DNA of 64,000 nt from JADJPO01 sp963724535 (lineage in GTDB: Bacteria; Actinomycetota; Actinomycetes; Actinomycetales; Kineosporiaceae): the NCBI GenBank assembly GCA_963724535.1, contig CAVRVD010000015.1:248001-312000 (forward strand), in the 5' to 3' direction. Below are positions 53,401 to 61,515 of the stretch, in pieces. Position 1 is the first letter of the stretch; every line of letters starts with the position of its first letter. Below the pieces are notes generated by a model, which was given only the letters and a program-made list of their open reading frames with translations, was not told where the DNA came from and searched no databases. Position numbers and translations under genes: made by a program.

Positions 53401-55937
53401 TCGGCGACGCCGGGGACGTCACTCCGGGGCGGCTGACGTCAGCGGTGACTCAGGCGGTCCTGCGGGTAGCCGCCGACGTCATGGACCGCAGCGCGGATGG
53501 GCAGATCGAGCCGCTCACCGTCGCGTCGGTCCTGATCGCGACGAGCGGGCCGGCCGCGCTCTCCGTGCAGAGTTCGGTGACGGCCCTGGTCAACGGCGTC
53601 CGTCGAGCGAACCGCCGGTTGCGAGACCTGGGCGCCACGGCGAGCGTGGGGACGCTGCAGATCGTCGAGCTCTACGAGGAGCGGGCGATCGAGGCGGTGC
53701 ACGCGATCGCCGACCTCGCGGCCTACGACAGCGAGTCGGACACCGTGCTCGCCGAGCCCCGTCTGGTCACCGGCGCCGGATCCCTGCCGGGACAGCCGAC
53801 CCGGGAGTACTTCCGGGACGAGTGGCGCACCGTCCGGGTCGCAGCGCTACGGACGGCGTCGGCGATATCCCCGGACAGCGTGACCCCCGGAGCCGTCGGA
53901 CCCCCCGGAGCCGTCGGACCCTCCGGAGCGGACGGTTCGACGGACGACGGGCTGGTGGCGCTGTCCTTCACGAACGTCGGCCGAGCGGCGCGGGCCGAAC
54001 AGGAGATCACCCGATCGCAGCGCCGCCTCGTGGACCAGCTCGTCGCCGACGGCATCACGAGCCCGGAGGTGTCGGAGCAGCTCTTCAACACCCTGTACGA
54101 GCTCCTGCTCCCTGCGTCGATGAAGGCGCAGGGCCGCGAGCGGGACAACATCATGTACGTGGTCGACGACCACGCAGCACAGCTGCCGCTGGAGCTGCTG
54201 GCGACCAGCACCCACGACGAGGGCGTCGTCCCGATCGCGGTGGACGTCGGCGTCGTCCGGCGGCTGGAGACGTCGAGCTTCCGCCCGAACGCCCGGACGG
54301 CGTCCGGGACGTCCGCGCTCGTGATCGGCAACCCCCCGGCGGAGGATCTGCCGTTTCTGCCGGGTGCAGCGGCGGAAGCCGCCGCGGTGGCGAAGGTCCT
54401 GCGCGAGAACGGGTTCACCGTCACCGAGCTGATCAGGCACAGCGCCGACGACGCCTCGGTCCGGCCCGTGGACCTGCTCAACGAACTGTTCGCGCAGGAG
54501 TACCGCGTCCTGCACATCGCGGGCCACGGCGTCTACCGGCCCGGCCGGCCCGCCAGCAGCGGGGTCGTCATCGGTCCCGGGCTGTATCTGACCGCGCTGG
54601 AGATCGCGCAGATGCAGGCGGTCCCGGAGCTCGTCTTCCTCAACTGCTGCCACCTCGCCACGGTCGATGCGCCGCAGCGGGTGGTCCGGACCCAGGAGGA
54701 CCCCGACTGGCGCCGCGACCGGCTCGCCGCGAGCATCTCCCGGGCGCTCATCGACGCCGGGGTCCGAGCGGTCGTGGCCGCCGGGTGGGCCGTCAACGAC
54801 GGGGCCGCCGAGGCGTTCGCCCGGTCCTTCTACGCGGAGATGATGGCCGGCCGTGACCTCGGCGCCGCCTCCCACCGAGCCCGGAAGACGACGCACGACG
54901 ACCACCCCGACACGAACACCTGGGGCGCCTACCAGGTGTACGGGCCGCCCGCGTTCCGACTCTTCCTGGTCCGGGGCATGGCCTTCCGCCCGGAGCTCCC
55001 CCGGTCGCGCCGCGAGTACGCGGGCGCACTGGACCGCCTCGCCCGCCGTGCGGAGGAGGCGCCGGACACCGAACGCGACGCGATCGGTGCCGAGCTCCAG
55101 AAGCTGGTCGAGGGAGCACCGCCGGCGTGGCAGGGCGGCGCGGAACGGGCCCGGGCCGCGCGCGTCCTCGAGCAGCTCGGCCGCTACCAGGACGCCGTCG
55201 ACGGGTACCGCGCCTCGCTCTCCCGGTGGGGTGGAAAGGCCGACGTCTCCACCCTCCAGCGGCTGGCCAACGTCCTGGCCAAGGCCGCGGTCGCCGAGTA
55301 CGCGGCGCCCGCCGGGGGTCGCTCGCAGCCGCAACTGGGCCCGCTCGACGAGGCCGAGCGCATCCTGACGGCCCTGAACGAGCTCATTGGCGCCACGCCG
55401 GAACGGCTCTCCCTGCTCGGCAGCACCCTGCGCCGGCGCGCCACCCTGCTTACCGACCCGGCCGAGCGGACCGCGAGCGCCGAGCGCTCGGCGGAGTGCT
55501 ACCGGCAGGCCTACGAGAAGCACCGCGCCGAGCAAGGGCAGCCGGACTACTACTCTGGGATCAACCACGTCGTGATGCGCTGGCTGGCCTCCGGCGCCCA
55601 GACGCCCGAGCCGGCCGAGCTCGCCGAGCTCGAGGACATCCTCGGGGACTGCGGAAGAGTGGCACAGGCGGTGCGGGGGGACTTCTGGGCCTGCGTCACA
55701 GCCGCCGACGCGGAGCTGGCCCGGCGAATCGTCACCGGGACACTGGACGAGGCGTCGACCGCCTTGGTCACCTCTGCCTACCAGGAGTGCTTCCGTGCCG
55801 GATCCAGCCGCAGCGAACGGATGACGGTAAGCGAGCACCTGGAGGTGATCCGCTCGCTGCTGCCCAAGCGAGAACGAACCACCGCCGCAGCCCTGCGGTC
55901 GATCACCGACCGGCTCAGCCAGGACTGGCACGGCTGA
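50469..55937 (+). CDS. Giant CHAT-protease protein with tandem alpha/beta-hydrolase domains
   Basis: 1822 residues from the ATG at 50469 (GAGGGGGG upstream). After an unassigned first 200 residues comes an alpha/beta hydrolase with VHGTFSH at 228 and nucleophile Ser294 in SHSRGG. A second hydrolase-like domain (LVPDAWGSVLEADDP, near 560-700) has AHGAGG, Gly662 replacing Ser, so is probably inactive. A segment near 900-1030 (PVLVGTYDGTPIAGAEKRVD) resembles the macro-like N-domain of M17 aminopeptidases. The CHAT (caspase-like) domain has His1353 in IAGHGVY and Cys1394 in LNCCHLA. The last 350 residues are helical, with TPR-like repeats. Likely a protease/lipase effector or sensor. Confidence 0.85.
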   Translation: MASDLVVRGTPLVRDPGAAPGDDDLGRLYRGDFLVYGERGAARVVPSARGEQEQVFLDGEDSDVVEMRMSDGSVLFQRAGSLAADLPPGSRDATSILSQAARGASPGQVASVHRIEAALPPEVNAAIGVLNGTLPEAIDRDPLSRSAAAKVLDTVGSLLVDPAARRAALTLAQWIEKPAADDDPPQVLRRKPKKPGLYRVGESLELDPSQRLDKPPDGDGKRPWLLLVHGTFSHTEGAFSQLRRTREWQGLCRSFDGRILALEHPTLSKTPAENASDIADLLPEGAPLSVVSHSRGGLVGDVLSLAATQNPVLSTYSGLTAEQHPDVAALPELHRKLTERGIRVSRFARVASPSRGTTLASRRLDAYASLLLRAFQLIPVLRETGVAALVRKFLLAVLETRTDPRVLPGIEAMMPSSPLVRMLNTTHLSRSDGLASIAGDAAGAGVARRVLVGLADVFYGGANDFVVDTASMTHGVLRDGAQVAQFTGPKVSHMSYFSAQDSREALAQWLSSDEPSVPRFAPAVTARRDRGPARGGRDRSGDDTSPLVVLVPDAWGSVLEADDPETGTMQVRWPSSQAISRYGVTEVLGGGKPGRAVRLVDAYDGLTDALAEVGPVTPVPWDARQDVREAIDAFWCTFDAAADAAGRSGATTARPVHVVAHGAGGLVVLLARVRGRSSSQPPAGADPAGQADDDWKWMRRQGGHCVLLSPPLDGAASADARLSGLDELSQTLTLLDPTLATEDLRRLWAACPGVTMQSTDVARGPAWRDLPASAPDWWSGISLVYGVGALTPTHDTANPDRLVNAFGDANVTWPQRSRPGARVWFAAGSAWAMLQDPADCTAIAALVRGARPRGLLGSAPDVGEARTAQLWRSSRGLMLFPTGEDLVRVALHGTSARRPARPTLRVSVVHGDLDALGVPVLVGTYDGTPIAGAEKRVDRMLRGALERRVLLGQYPGPAGTVATFPDETGAVQAAVLGLGDAGDVTPGRLTSAVTQAVLRVAADVMDRSADGQIEPLTVASVLIATSGPAALSVQSSVTALVNGVRRANRRLRDLGATASVGTLQIVELYEERAIEAVHAIADLAAYDSESDTVLAEPRLVTGAGSLPGQPTREYFRDEWRTVRVAALRTASAISPDSVTPGAVGPPGAVGPSGADGSTDDGLVALSFTNVGRAARAEQEITRSQRRLVDQLVADGITSPEVSEQLFNTLYELLLPASMKAQGRERDNIMYVVDDHAAQLPLELLATSTHDEGVVPIAVDVGVVRRLETSSFRPNARTASGTSALVIGNPPAEDLPFLPGAAAEAAAVAKVLRENGFTVTELIRHSADDASVRPVDLLNELFAQEYRVLHIAGHGVYRPGRPASSGVVIGPGLYLTALEIAQMQAVPELVFLNCCHLATVDAPQRVVRTQEDPDWRRDRLAASISRALIDAGVRAVVAAGWAVNDGAAEAFARSFYAEMMAGRDLGAASHRARKTTHDDHPDTNTWGAYQVYGPPAFRLFLVRGMAFRPELPRSRREYAGALDRLARRAEEAPDTERDAIGAELQKLVEGAPPAWQGGAERARAARVLEQLGRYQDAVDGYRASLSRWGGKADVSTLQRLANVLAKAAVAEYAAPAGGRSQPQLGPLDEAERILTALNELIGATPERLSLLGSTLRRRATLLTDPAERTASAERSAECYRQAYEKHRAEQGQPDYYSGINHVVMRWLASGAQTPEPAELAELEDILGDCGRVAQAVRGDFWACVTAADAELARRIVTGTLDEASTALVTSAYQECFRAGSSRSERMTVSEHLEVIRSLLPKRERTTAAALRSITDRLSQDWHG

Positions 55938-56080
55938 CCAGGGGTCCCGGAACTCAGAAGGACGGGCCCGGTGGTCACTCTCCGCCGGGTGGGTCGGCAT
56001 CGGGGTGGGATGCACATGGATGTCCGCCGTTCGCCGCCAAAGACGGTAGTGCGGCTCAAGCGTCTGACCTGCTCTGACCT

Positions 56081-56165
56081 GGGTGGAGAGGATAGAGACT
56101 CGAACCCTCAACCCCCTGCTTGCAGACAATCGGCACCAGCCGCGTTGAGCGTCCTTGAGCAGGTC
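56081..56165 (+). repeat. Integration-site-like direct repeat (copy B)
   Basis: Begins GGGTGGAGA and contains a 27-bp run identical to copy C (56098-56124, starting ACTCGAACCCTCAACCCCC). On the minus strand that run reads as a tRNA 3' half: end of an anticodon loop TGCAA, stem GCAGG, then GAGGG, TTCGAGT and a CCC-starting T-stem. The far part (GCACCAGCCGCG, TTGAGCAGGTCAAC) matches copy A. No 5' tRNA half is present. Confidence 0.6.
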
Positions 56166-56283
56166 AACAGCGCGAACGGCTCGGTGGTCATCGCCAGCCA
56201 TAGCCATGCCAGGAGTGGTTCCGACCGGCGGGTGCGGGGCGCTACCGGGGTTGGCGGTGCCCTGCATCCGAGCGGCGCTCCTG

Positions 56284-56775
56284 TTACTGGCGTCCGCCTC
56301 CGAGGTCGATACAGACCTCGCCGACCACCGTCTCGGTGAAGCCGCCGGCGGGGTCCGCCAGATCCTGCACGCCTGAGAGCGTGAGGACGCCCGAAGCGCC
56401 GGCGAGCTTGCCGGTGGCCCCGACCACATCTCCGGTCGCCGTGAACTCGCCTGTACCCGTATCGAGGGTGCCCAGGAGCTGGACGGTCAGCGTCGCCCTG
56501 TTCGTGGTGAACGTCAACGCACCGTCGAACCCGAACCCGGTTTGTGTCAGCCCGGTGACCGTGAACGCGGCCTTCGTCGTCCCCTGCAGCAGCCCGCCAC
56601 CCCTGATGTGTGCAGCGGTCCGGACAAGGTTCGGCGGATCATCCGTCTCCGCGGGCGCGGCTTGGCCGGCGCCCTTCGCGTTGATCTTGTGGCAGGACTC
56701 CCCAGCACGCGCCGGGGCGGCCGCCAGCACCGTCACGAGGGACGCGAGCACACAGAGAACGGCGATCCGTCGCAT
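56284..56775 (-). CDS. Secreted protein of unknown function
   Basis: 163 residues from the ATG at 56775, preceded by GAGGGGAG. Clear signal peptide, MRRIAVLCVLASLVTVLAAA with cleavage near ARA-GES. The mature part is beta-rich with alternating hydrophobics (GTTKAAFTVTGLTQTGFGFD, RATLTVQLLGTLDTGTGEF), suggesting a small secreted barrel or sandwich. Two cysteines may pair (ESCHK and VCIDLGG). Family not recognised. Confidence 0.65.
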   Translation of the reverse strand: MRRIAVLCVLASLVTVLAAAPARAGESCHKINAKGAGQAAPAETDDPPNLVRTAAHIRGGGLLQGTTKAAFTVTGLTQTGFGFDGALTFTTNRATLTVQLLGTLDTGTGEFTATGDVVGATGKLAGASGVLTLSGVQDLADPAGGFTETVVGEVCIDLGGGRQ

Positions 56776-56946
56776 CGGATGTCTCCCCTCACGCACCCGG
56801 AGCAGGCCGCGTGCGTCTATTCGAACCGACGGTAGCGAGGTCCTGGCGGGTGTCAATGGGCTCTCGCGGCGCTTTTCAGAAGGCGGTCGGAGAGGTCGCC
56901 CTCATCAGCATCGCTCGCGCCTGAACGGGGCGGATAGGTTGGCGGC

Positions 56947-58011
56947 ATGGAGTATCGATATCTTGGACGTTCCGGCCTGCAGGTCTCGACGCTGAGCCTG
57001 GGCACCATGACCTTCGGCGGCCGCGGCAAGTTCGCGCTTACCGGGACGGTCGATCTCGGCCAGGCACGCCGGATGGTGACCACGAGCCTGGACGCCGGCG
57101 TGAACCTGATCGACACGGCTGATGTCTACAGCGAGGGCCTCAGCGAGCAGATCGTCGGTGAGGTGCTCGCCGGGCTGGACGGTGCCGCCCGGGACCAGGT
57201 CCTGGTCGCGACAAAGGCCCGGTTCACGATGGGCCCCGGACCGAACGATGTGGGACTGTCCCGCCACCACCTGATCCGGGCCTGCGAGGCGAGCCTGCGA
57301 CGGCTGGAAACCGACCACATCGACCTGTACCAGGTGCACCAATGGGACGGGCGGACCCGCGTCGAGGAGACCCTCTCGGCGCTGGATGATCTGGTGCGAT
57401 CGGGCAAGGTCCGGTACGTGGGCTGTTCGAACTTCTCCGCCTGGCATGTCATGAAGTCCCTTGCCGTCTCGGCCCGGGACCACGTGGTGCCGTACATGAG
57501 TCAGCAGATCCACTACTCCCTGCAGACCCGCGACGTCGAGCGGGAGCTGCTGCCGATGGCCATAGACCAGGGCCTCGGGGTGCTGGTCTGGTCCCCGCTC
57601 GCGGGAGGGCTGCTGAGCGGCAAGTACCGGCGCGACGTCCGGCCCACCGAGGGCGCCCGGCACCTGTCCGACTGGGACGAGCCCCCGGTGCCGGATCCCG
57701 ACCAGCTCTACGACATCGTCGATGCGCTGGTGGAGATCGGTGCGGCACACGGGGCCTCGGCCGCCCAGGTGGCTCTGGCCTGGCTGCTCACCCGCCCGGC
57801 CGTCTCCTCGGTGATCATCGGCGCCCGGACCCAGGAGCAGCTCGAGGACAACCTGGCCGCCGCATCGCTCGTGCTGTCCGAGGACGAGATCGACCGGTTG
57901 GAGCGGGTGAGCCGGCCGCACCTGGCCTACCCGTACTGGCACCAGAAGGCCGCTGCGTCGGAGCGGTTGGGCGCGGCCGACCTGGCGTTGATCGGACCGT
58001 ACCTGAGCTGA
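56947..58011 (+). CDS. Aldo/keto reductase
   Basis: 354-residue TIM-barrel NADPH-dependent oxidoreductase. Signatures: YLGRSGLQVSTLSLGTMTFGG at the start, NLIDTADVYSEGLSEQIVGE with the catalytic Asp and Tyr (D58/Y63 region), a catalytic Lys in VLVATKARF, and the cofactor-binding end SSVIIGARTQEQLEDNLAA. Full length for the family with a normal C-terminus. It is divergent from the secreted-protein gene; substrate unknown. Confidence 0.88.
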   Translation: MEYRYLGRSGLQVSTLSLGTMTFGGRGKFALTGTVDLGQARRMVTTSLDAGVNLIDTADVYSEGLSEQIVGEVLAGLDGAARDQVLVATKARFTMGPGPNDVGLSRHHLIRACEASLRRLETDHIDLYQVHQWDGRTRVEETLSALDDLVRSGKVRYVGCSNFSAWHVMKSLAVSARDHVVPYMSQQIHYSLQTRDVERELLPMAIDQGLGVLVWSPLAGGLLSGKYRRDVRPTEGARHLSDWDEPPVPDPDQLYDIVDALVEIGAAHGASAAQVALAWLLTRPAVSSVIIGARTQEQLEDNLAAASLVLSEDEIDRLERVSRPHLAYPYWHQKAAASERLGAADLALIGPYLS

Positions 58012-58248
58012 GTCGAGGAGGTCGACGGCGGCGCGATGATCCGCATCGCGAGAGTGCTGACCCACCAGGGCGCAGCACAGCGCATCGGCAGCGGCGATTC
58101 CCGCCAGGACGGCGTTGCCGGCCGCGACGTTGTGCCATGCCGATGCGTTGTCCTCGGCGGCCAGTTTCGCCACGTCCAGGTAGCGGCCTGCGACAGCGCA
58201 CCGGGATTGTGCCTCAGCCGAGCTGCATCGGCGACGTCGCGCCATCAC
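58012..58248 (-). pseudogene. 3'-truncated HEPN-domain gene
   Basis: About 79 codons of a HEPN-like protein: AGRYLDVAKLAAEDNASAWHN and VLAGIAAADALCCALVGQHSRDADHRAAVDLL. The reading frame then runs antisense into the end of the aldo/keto reductase gene and has no proper 3' end, so roughly the second half is lost. Its start overlaps the nucleotidyltransferase fragment upstream, the usual order of a MNT-HEPN pair. Confidence 0.55.
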
Positions 58249-58510
58249 GACGCGGCCAGCAGGGAGTCGAGGCGCTGCCGGTCAGATGCACGCCGTCCCG
58301 GCACCAGGCCTCGACGATCGGCTCTCCGGCGAGGGCTGCCTGGCGCAGACCCTCTCGAGTCGTCTCGACGTAGTCCACCGGGTTGCCGGTCCGTCGCCGT
58401 AGCCGGGCCGCCGAATCGGCGAGCTGGGCGTCCCAGGCCTCCTCCGCCGAGGCATCATTCAGATCGGGTCGGACCACAAGAAGGTCCAGATCGCTGTCGG
58501 TACCTCGAGG
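58214..58510 (-). pseudogene. 5'-truncated minimal nucleotidyltransferase gene
   Basis: The frame contains the NTase core GTDSDLDLLVVRPDLND, then EEAWDAQLADSAARLRRRTG and DYVETTREGLRQAALAGEPIVEAWCRDGVHLTG, a normal MNT-type C-terminus. The N-terminal helix and GS motif before GTDSD cannot be found; there the DNA changes to plus-strand coding for an NB-ARC/TPR protein. It is a fused remnant of a MNT-HEPN toxin-antitoxin pair, truncated at the same junction as the neighbour. Confidence 0.55.
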
Positions 58511-60149
58511 CGCTCGTCTATCTCGGTCCAGAACCAGTGGCCAAGACCCTGCTACGCAGCGGCCGCAGCGGGCGGCTCACCCCGGGCCTCGCGCGATGCC
58601 TCGGCGACCCGGCCCACCTTCGCCGGAGTACTGCCGAGCTGATCCGGTACGGACTGGTCACCGGGCAGCCCGATGGGGAGCTGCTCGGTCTGCATCGGCT
58701 GATCCGTGAGTGCCTGCGCCAGGGGTTCGACACCGAGACCGACCAGCGCGGCCGAGACAACGCGCGAGCGGTCATCATCGCTGCCGACCCGGGCGACCCC
58801 AACGACACGCAAACCTGGGGAATGCACGCACTGATCTCCCCGCATGTCCTACCCACGAAGCTGGTGAGCCTACCGTCGGTCGAAGCCAAACAGCTCGTGG
58901 TCCACCAGATCCGCTACTTATACCAAGCGGGTGACTACGAGGGCAGCCGCGCCCTCGGAGAGCTTGCTCTTCAGGAGTGGACCGCAGGGGCCGAGGGGGA
59001 AGCCACCGAAGCCTTGGACGAGTTCGTCGTGATGGCCACACGACATCTCGCCAACGCGTTGCGCTCGCTCGGGGACTACGACCGGTCCCGCGAGCTGACC
59101 TCCACGGCGCTGGACCGGCTACGCCGGAGCGAGGACCACGGACATGACCACCCGCTCACGCTTGAGGTGGCCATGAGCGCCGGCGCCGATCTACGGATTC
59201 AAGGGAGCTACAACGAGGCCCTCTCGATGGAACAGGACACCCTGGTACGCAGTGAGCGCGTACGCGGCGAGAACAACACGCAGGCCCTGCGTGTGGCGAC
59301 GAATCTCGCCGTTAGCCACCGCATGCTCGGCGACTTCCAGGCAGCACACGAAATGGACCAGCGCGTCCTGGAATCGCGTTCCACGATCCTGGGCGTCGAC
59401 CCAACTCTGATCCACCTTTCTACCCTCAACCTGGCCTGGGACCTGTACGGGCTGGGCAGGTACACAGACATGCTGTCGTGCGTCGAGGAGGCTCGCGCAG
59501 CGCTCGATCCATGGTTGTTGCGGCCCGGGCACGTCCTGCCGCTCCTCGTCGCTCGATCCACGGCCGTAGCCCTTGGGTCCGTGAACAGCCCGGATGCCCT
59601 CACGGCGACAGCTACCAGCGGCACCTGCGCTACCTGGGCGACGAACATGAGCGGTCCCTCGCGGCCAGTCTCACCTACGTCAACGCGCTGTGCAGGGTGG
59701 GCCAGCACGGTCCTGCTTGGGGCCTGGCACAGGAGTTGCTGGATAGCTACCGGCGCCGCTTCGGCGGGGACCATCCCGCTGCTTCGGCCGCATCCATCGT
59801 GCTGGCCCGCACCTTGCGGGGACTGGGTCGGATCCGTGAGGCGCACGATCTCGACGACAAGGCCATGCATTATCTGGCGCACCGGCTGGGGCTTGCTCAC
59901 CCCTTCGCACTCAGCGCCGCCAACGGGCTCGCGGCTGACCTTCTGCGTGAAGAAAGGAGCCGATCCGCGCGAGACCTGGCCGAGCGGACACTCGAGGCGG
60001 CCTCCGCGCGGCTGGGATCCGAGCACCCGGTGAGCATCGTCTGCGGTGAGAACCATGCGATTGCCTCTCGGCTGGCTCTCCAGGGCGACGACGACGAGGG
60101 TCATCACGCCGAGTGGGCCGACCTCGACGTCGAGCCACCACCTGTCTAA
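58510..60149 (+). pseudogene. Truncated and frameshifted NB-ARC/TPR protein (FxsT-like remnant)
   Basis: The frame begins inside a protein, without its TIR/NB-ARC front, at TLLRSGRSGRLTPGLARCLGD and HRLIRECLRQGF (end of an NTPase/winged-helix region). TPR repeats follow, for example GDYDRSRELTSTALDRLR and YNEALSMEQDTLVRSERVRGENN. Near 59,600 the frame shifts: the ORF read to ARSTAVALGSVNSPDALT continues in another frame as SYQRHLRYLGDEHERSLAAS to the stop at 60149. Start missing plus one frameshift means it is unlikely to be functional. Such proteins regulate actinobacterial peptide or antibiotic clusters. Confidence 0.65.
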
Positions 60150-60224
60150 CCGTCTCTGGTCGCAAGTGTGCCCGCCGCGCACGGCGTCGTATCGCTGTCA
60201 CCGATCCTCTCGTACCCTGGCAAG

Positions 60225-60524
60225 ATGAGCGAGCAGCCAGCCAGCGTCTCCGCCGACGAACTCTCAGCGGAGAGCCAGCAGGCGCGCGCCTGGCAGGACG
60301 TCATCCAGCGCGCAGAGCGCGGAGAAGTCGTGGCCGTCATCGCCCACGGCGAGCACGTCGCCGACGTCGTCCCCTCCGGCGAGCTCGAACGGCTCCGCGA
60401 GACCATCGAGGTCCTGTCCGACCACGAACTCGTCCGCGCGCTGACGGACCGCGAACCCGTCGTCCGCGGTCGCGCCGCTGTTCACGACCTCGTCACCGGG
60501 CGGGGCACCCGCGAACGGTCGTGA
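60225..60524 (+). CDS. Phd/YefM-type antitoxin
   Basis: 99 residues from the ATG at 60225; the reading from 60168 lacks support. The pattern is typical: a short disordered start, SADELSAESQQARAWQDVIQRAERGEVVAVIAHGEHVADVVPSGELERL, then a helical toxin-binding end. Overlaps the toxin start by 4 bp (GTGA), the usual coupling in type II TA operons. It would bind DNA upstream of itself and repress the pair. Confidence 0.8.
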   Translation: MSEQPASVSADELSAESQQARAWQDVIQRAERGEVVAVIAHGEHVADVVPSGELERLRETIEVLSDHELVRALTDREPVVRGRAAVHDLVTGRGTRERS

Positions 60525-60799
60525 CCGACCGGTACGAGATAGATCTCACCCGGGCCGCGCGTCGCGCACTAGCCGAGACGCTGCCGCTCGACGTGGCGAT
60601 CGGGGTCTCGGAGTTCCTCCTCGGACCGCTCGCGGACAACCCCCATCGCGTCGGCAAGGAACTCGACGAACCACTCGTCGGCGTCTACAGCGCCCGCGTG
60701 ATGCGTCAGTGGCGCGTCCTATACCGCATCAACGACCAGGACCTCCGCGTCCTCGTCCAGGCGATCAGCCATCGACGCGACGCCTACCGCACACTCTGA
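60521..60799 (+). CDS. RelE/ParE-superfamily toxin
   Basis: 92 residues from a GTG overlapping the antitoxin stop. Fold features: YEIDLTRAARRALAETLPLDVAIGVSEFLLGPLADNPHRVGKELDEPLVGVYSARVMRQWRVLYRINDQDLRVLVQAISHRRDAY, including the RelE-like Arg-rich core (VLYRI) and the C-terminal HRRDAY, which is typical of ribosome-dependent mRNA interferases. Intact, unlike its neighbours. Confidence 0.85.
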   Translation: MTDRYEIDLTRAARRALAETLPLDVAIGVSEFLLGPLADNPHRVGKELDEPLVGVYSARVMRQWRVLYRINDQDLRVLVQAISHRRDAYRTL

Positions 60800-61425
60800 C
60801 CGGACGGCGACTCCGTCCGAGGCGCCGGAACCTGCAAGGGCACTGCCAACCCAACCGTTGCCAGCTTGCAGTGCAGCCGGTGTGCTGCCCGACGTCGGTG
60901 AAGGCGGGCTCCCGGCCACGGGGCCACCAGACAGTGCGGCGTCACTATCTCAGGTGCTGCTGTCCCGCAGTACTGCCCAGCGAAGCGCGATCCCGATCGG
61001 GCCCTCGGCCAGGATGGTCGGGTCAAGGTTGTTAGGTCGGGCTCGACGACACCGGGACCACCGGCGCCCACGCCCAGTCCGCCAGCTGCGACCTCACGAT
61101 CGCAGGCGCCACTGCGGTCGGCGTGGCCATCGGGCGCTGGTTCGCCGCCGACCACCGACCCGTCAGAGGCCCTGACAATGGCGGCGGTACCGACGACGCC
61201 ACGGCCACGATCGTCGGCGCTAGGAACGACGGTCAACAATCCCCTACACCGCTAGCAGGGGCACCCGTCCTCAGCCTGGGCGCGTCCCTCGCTGAGCATC
61301 ACTGAGCCGCGCTGAGGAAGGAGCGGGCAACGAAACCGACGAGACCTACCGACGGGTAGCTGTGGACTTCTCTGCTGTATCCGCGATCATGAATCGGTCC
61401 GCAAACAGCCTCTGACCAGGTACTT
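60800..61425. other. Intergenic stretch without supported gene
   Basis: About 0.6 kb with only Pro/Arg-rich short frames on both strands. It contains several CGCTGAGCA-like words near 61,290-61,320 that recur in the repeat copy at 61,428, so part of it may be integration-arm-type sequence. Nothing else is recognised. Confidence 0.4.
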
Positions 61426-61427
61426 TA

Positions 61428-61515
61428 GGGTGGAGACGAAGGGACTCGAACCCTCAACCCCCTGCTTGCAAACTACCGGCACACCACTCGCAGGGCGTCG
61501 CTGAGCACGACCTGG
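61428..61515 (+). repeat. Integration-site-like direct repeat (copy C)
   Basis: GGGTGGAGA, then the 27-bp block at 61444-61470 identical to copy B, followed by GGCACACCACTCGC and CGTCGCTGAGCACGACC. As in B, the minus strand reads like a tRNA 3' half (TTGCAAGCAGG with T-arm TTCGAGT, acceptor CGTCTCC then A), most like an Ala tRNA with a TGC anticodon. No matching 5' half is found next to it, so it is a remnant, not a tRNA gene. Confidence 0.6.

Noticed and set aside
52328..56429. Long open frames in other phases across the CHAT gene (842 codons plus, 860 codons minus)
   Set aside because: Shadow frames of the 1822-residue CHAT protein, whose own frame shows catalytic motifs throughout.
61428..61480. 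Complete tRNA gene at the third repeat
   Set aside because: T-arm and acceptor 3' strand are present but no 5' half (no GGAGACG partner, no D-arm) is next to it; it is better read as an integration-site remnant.
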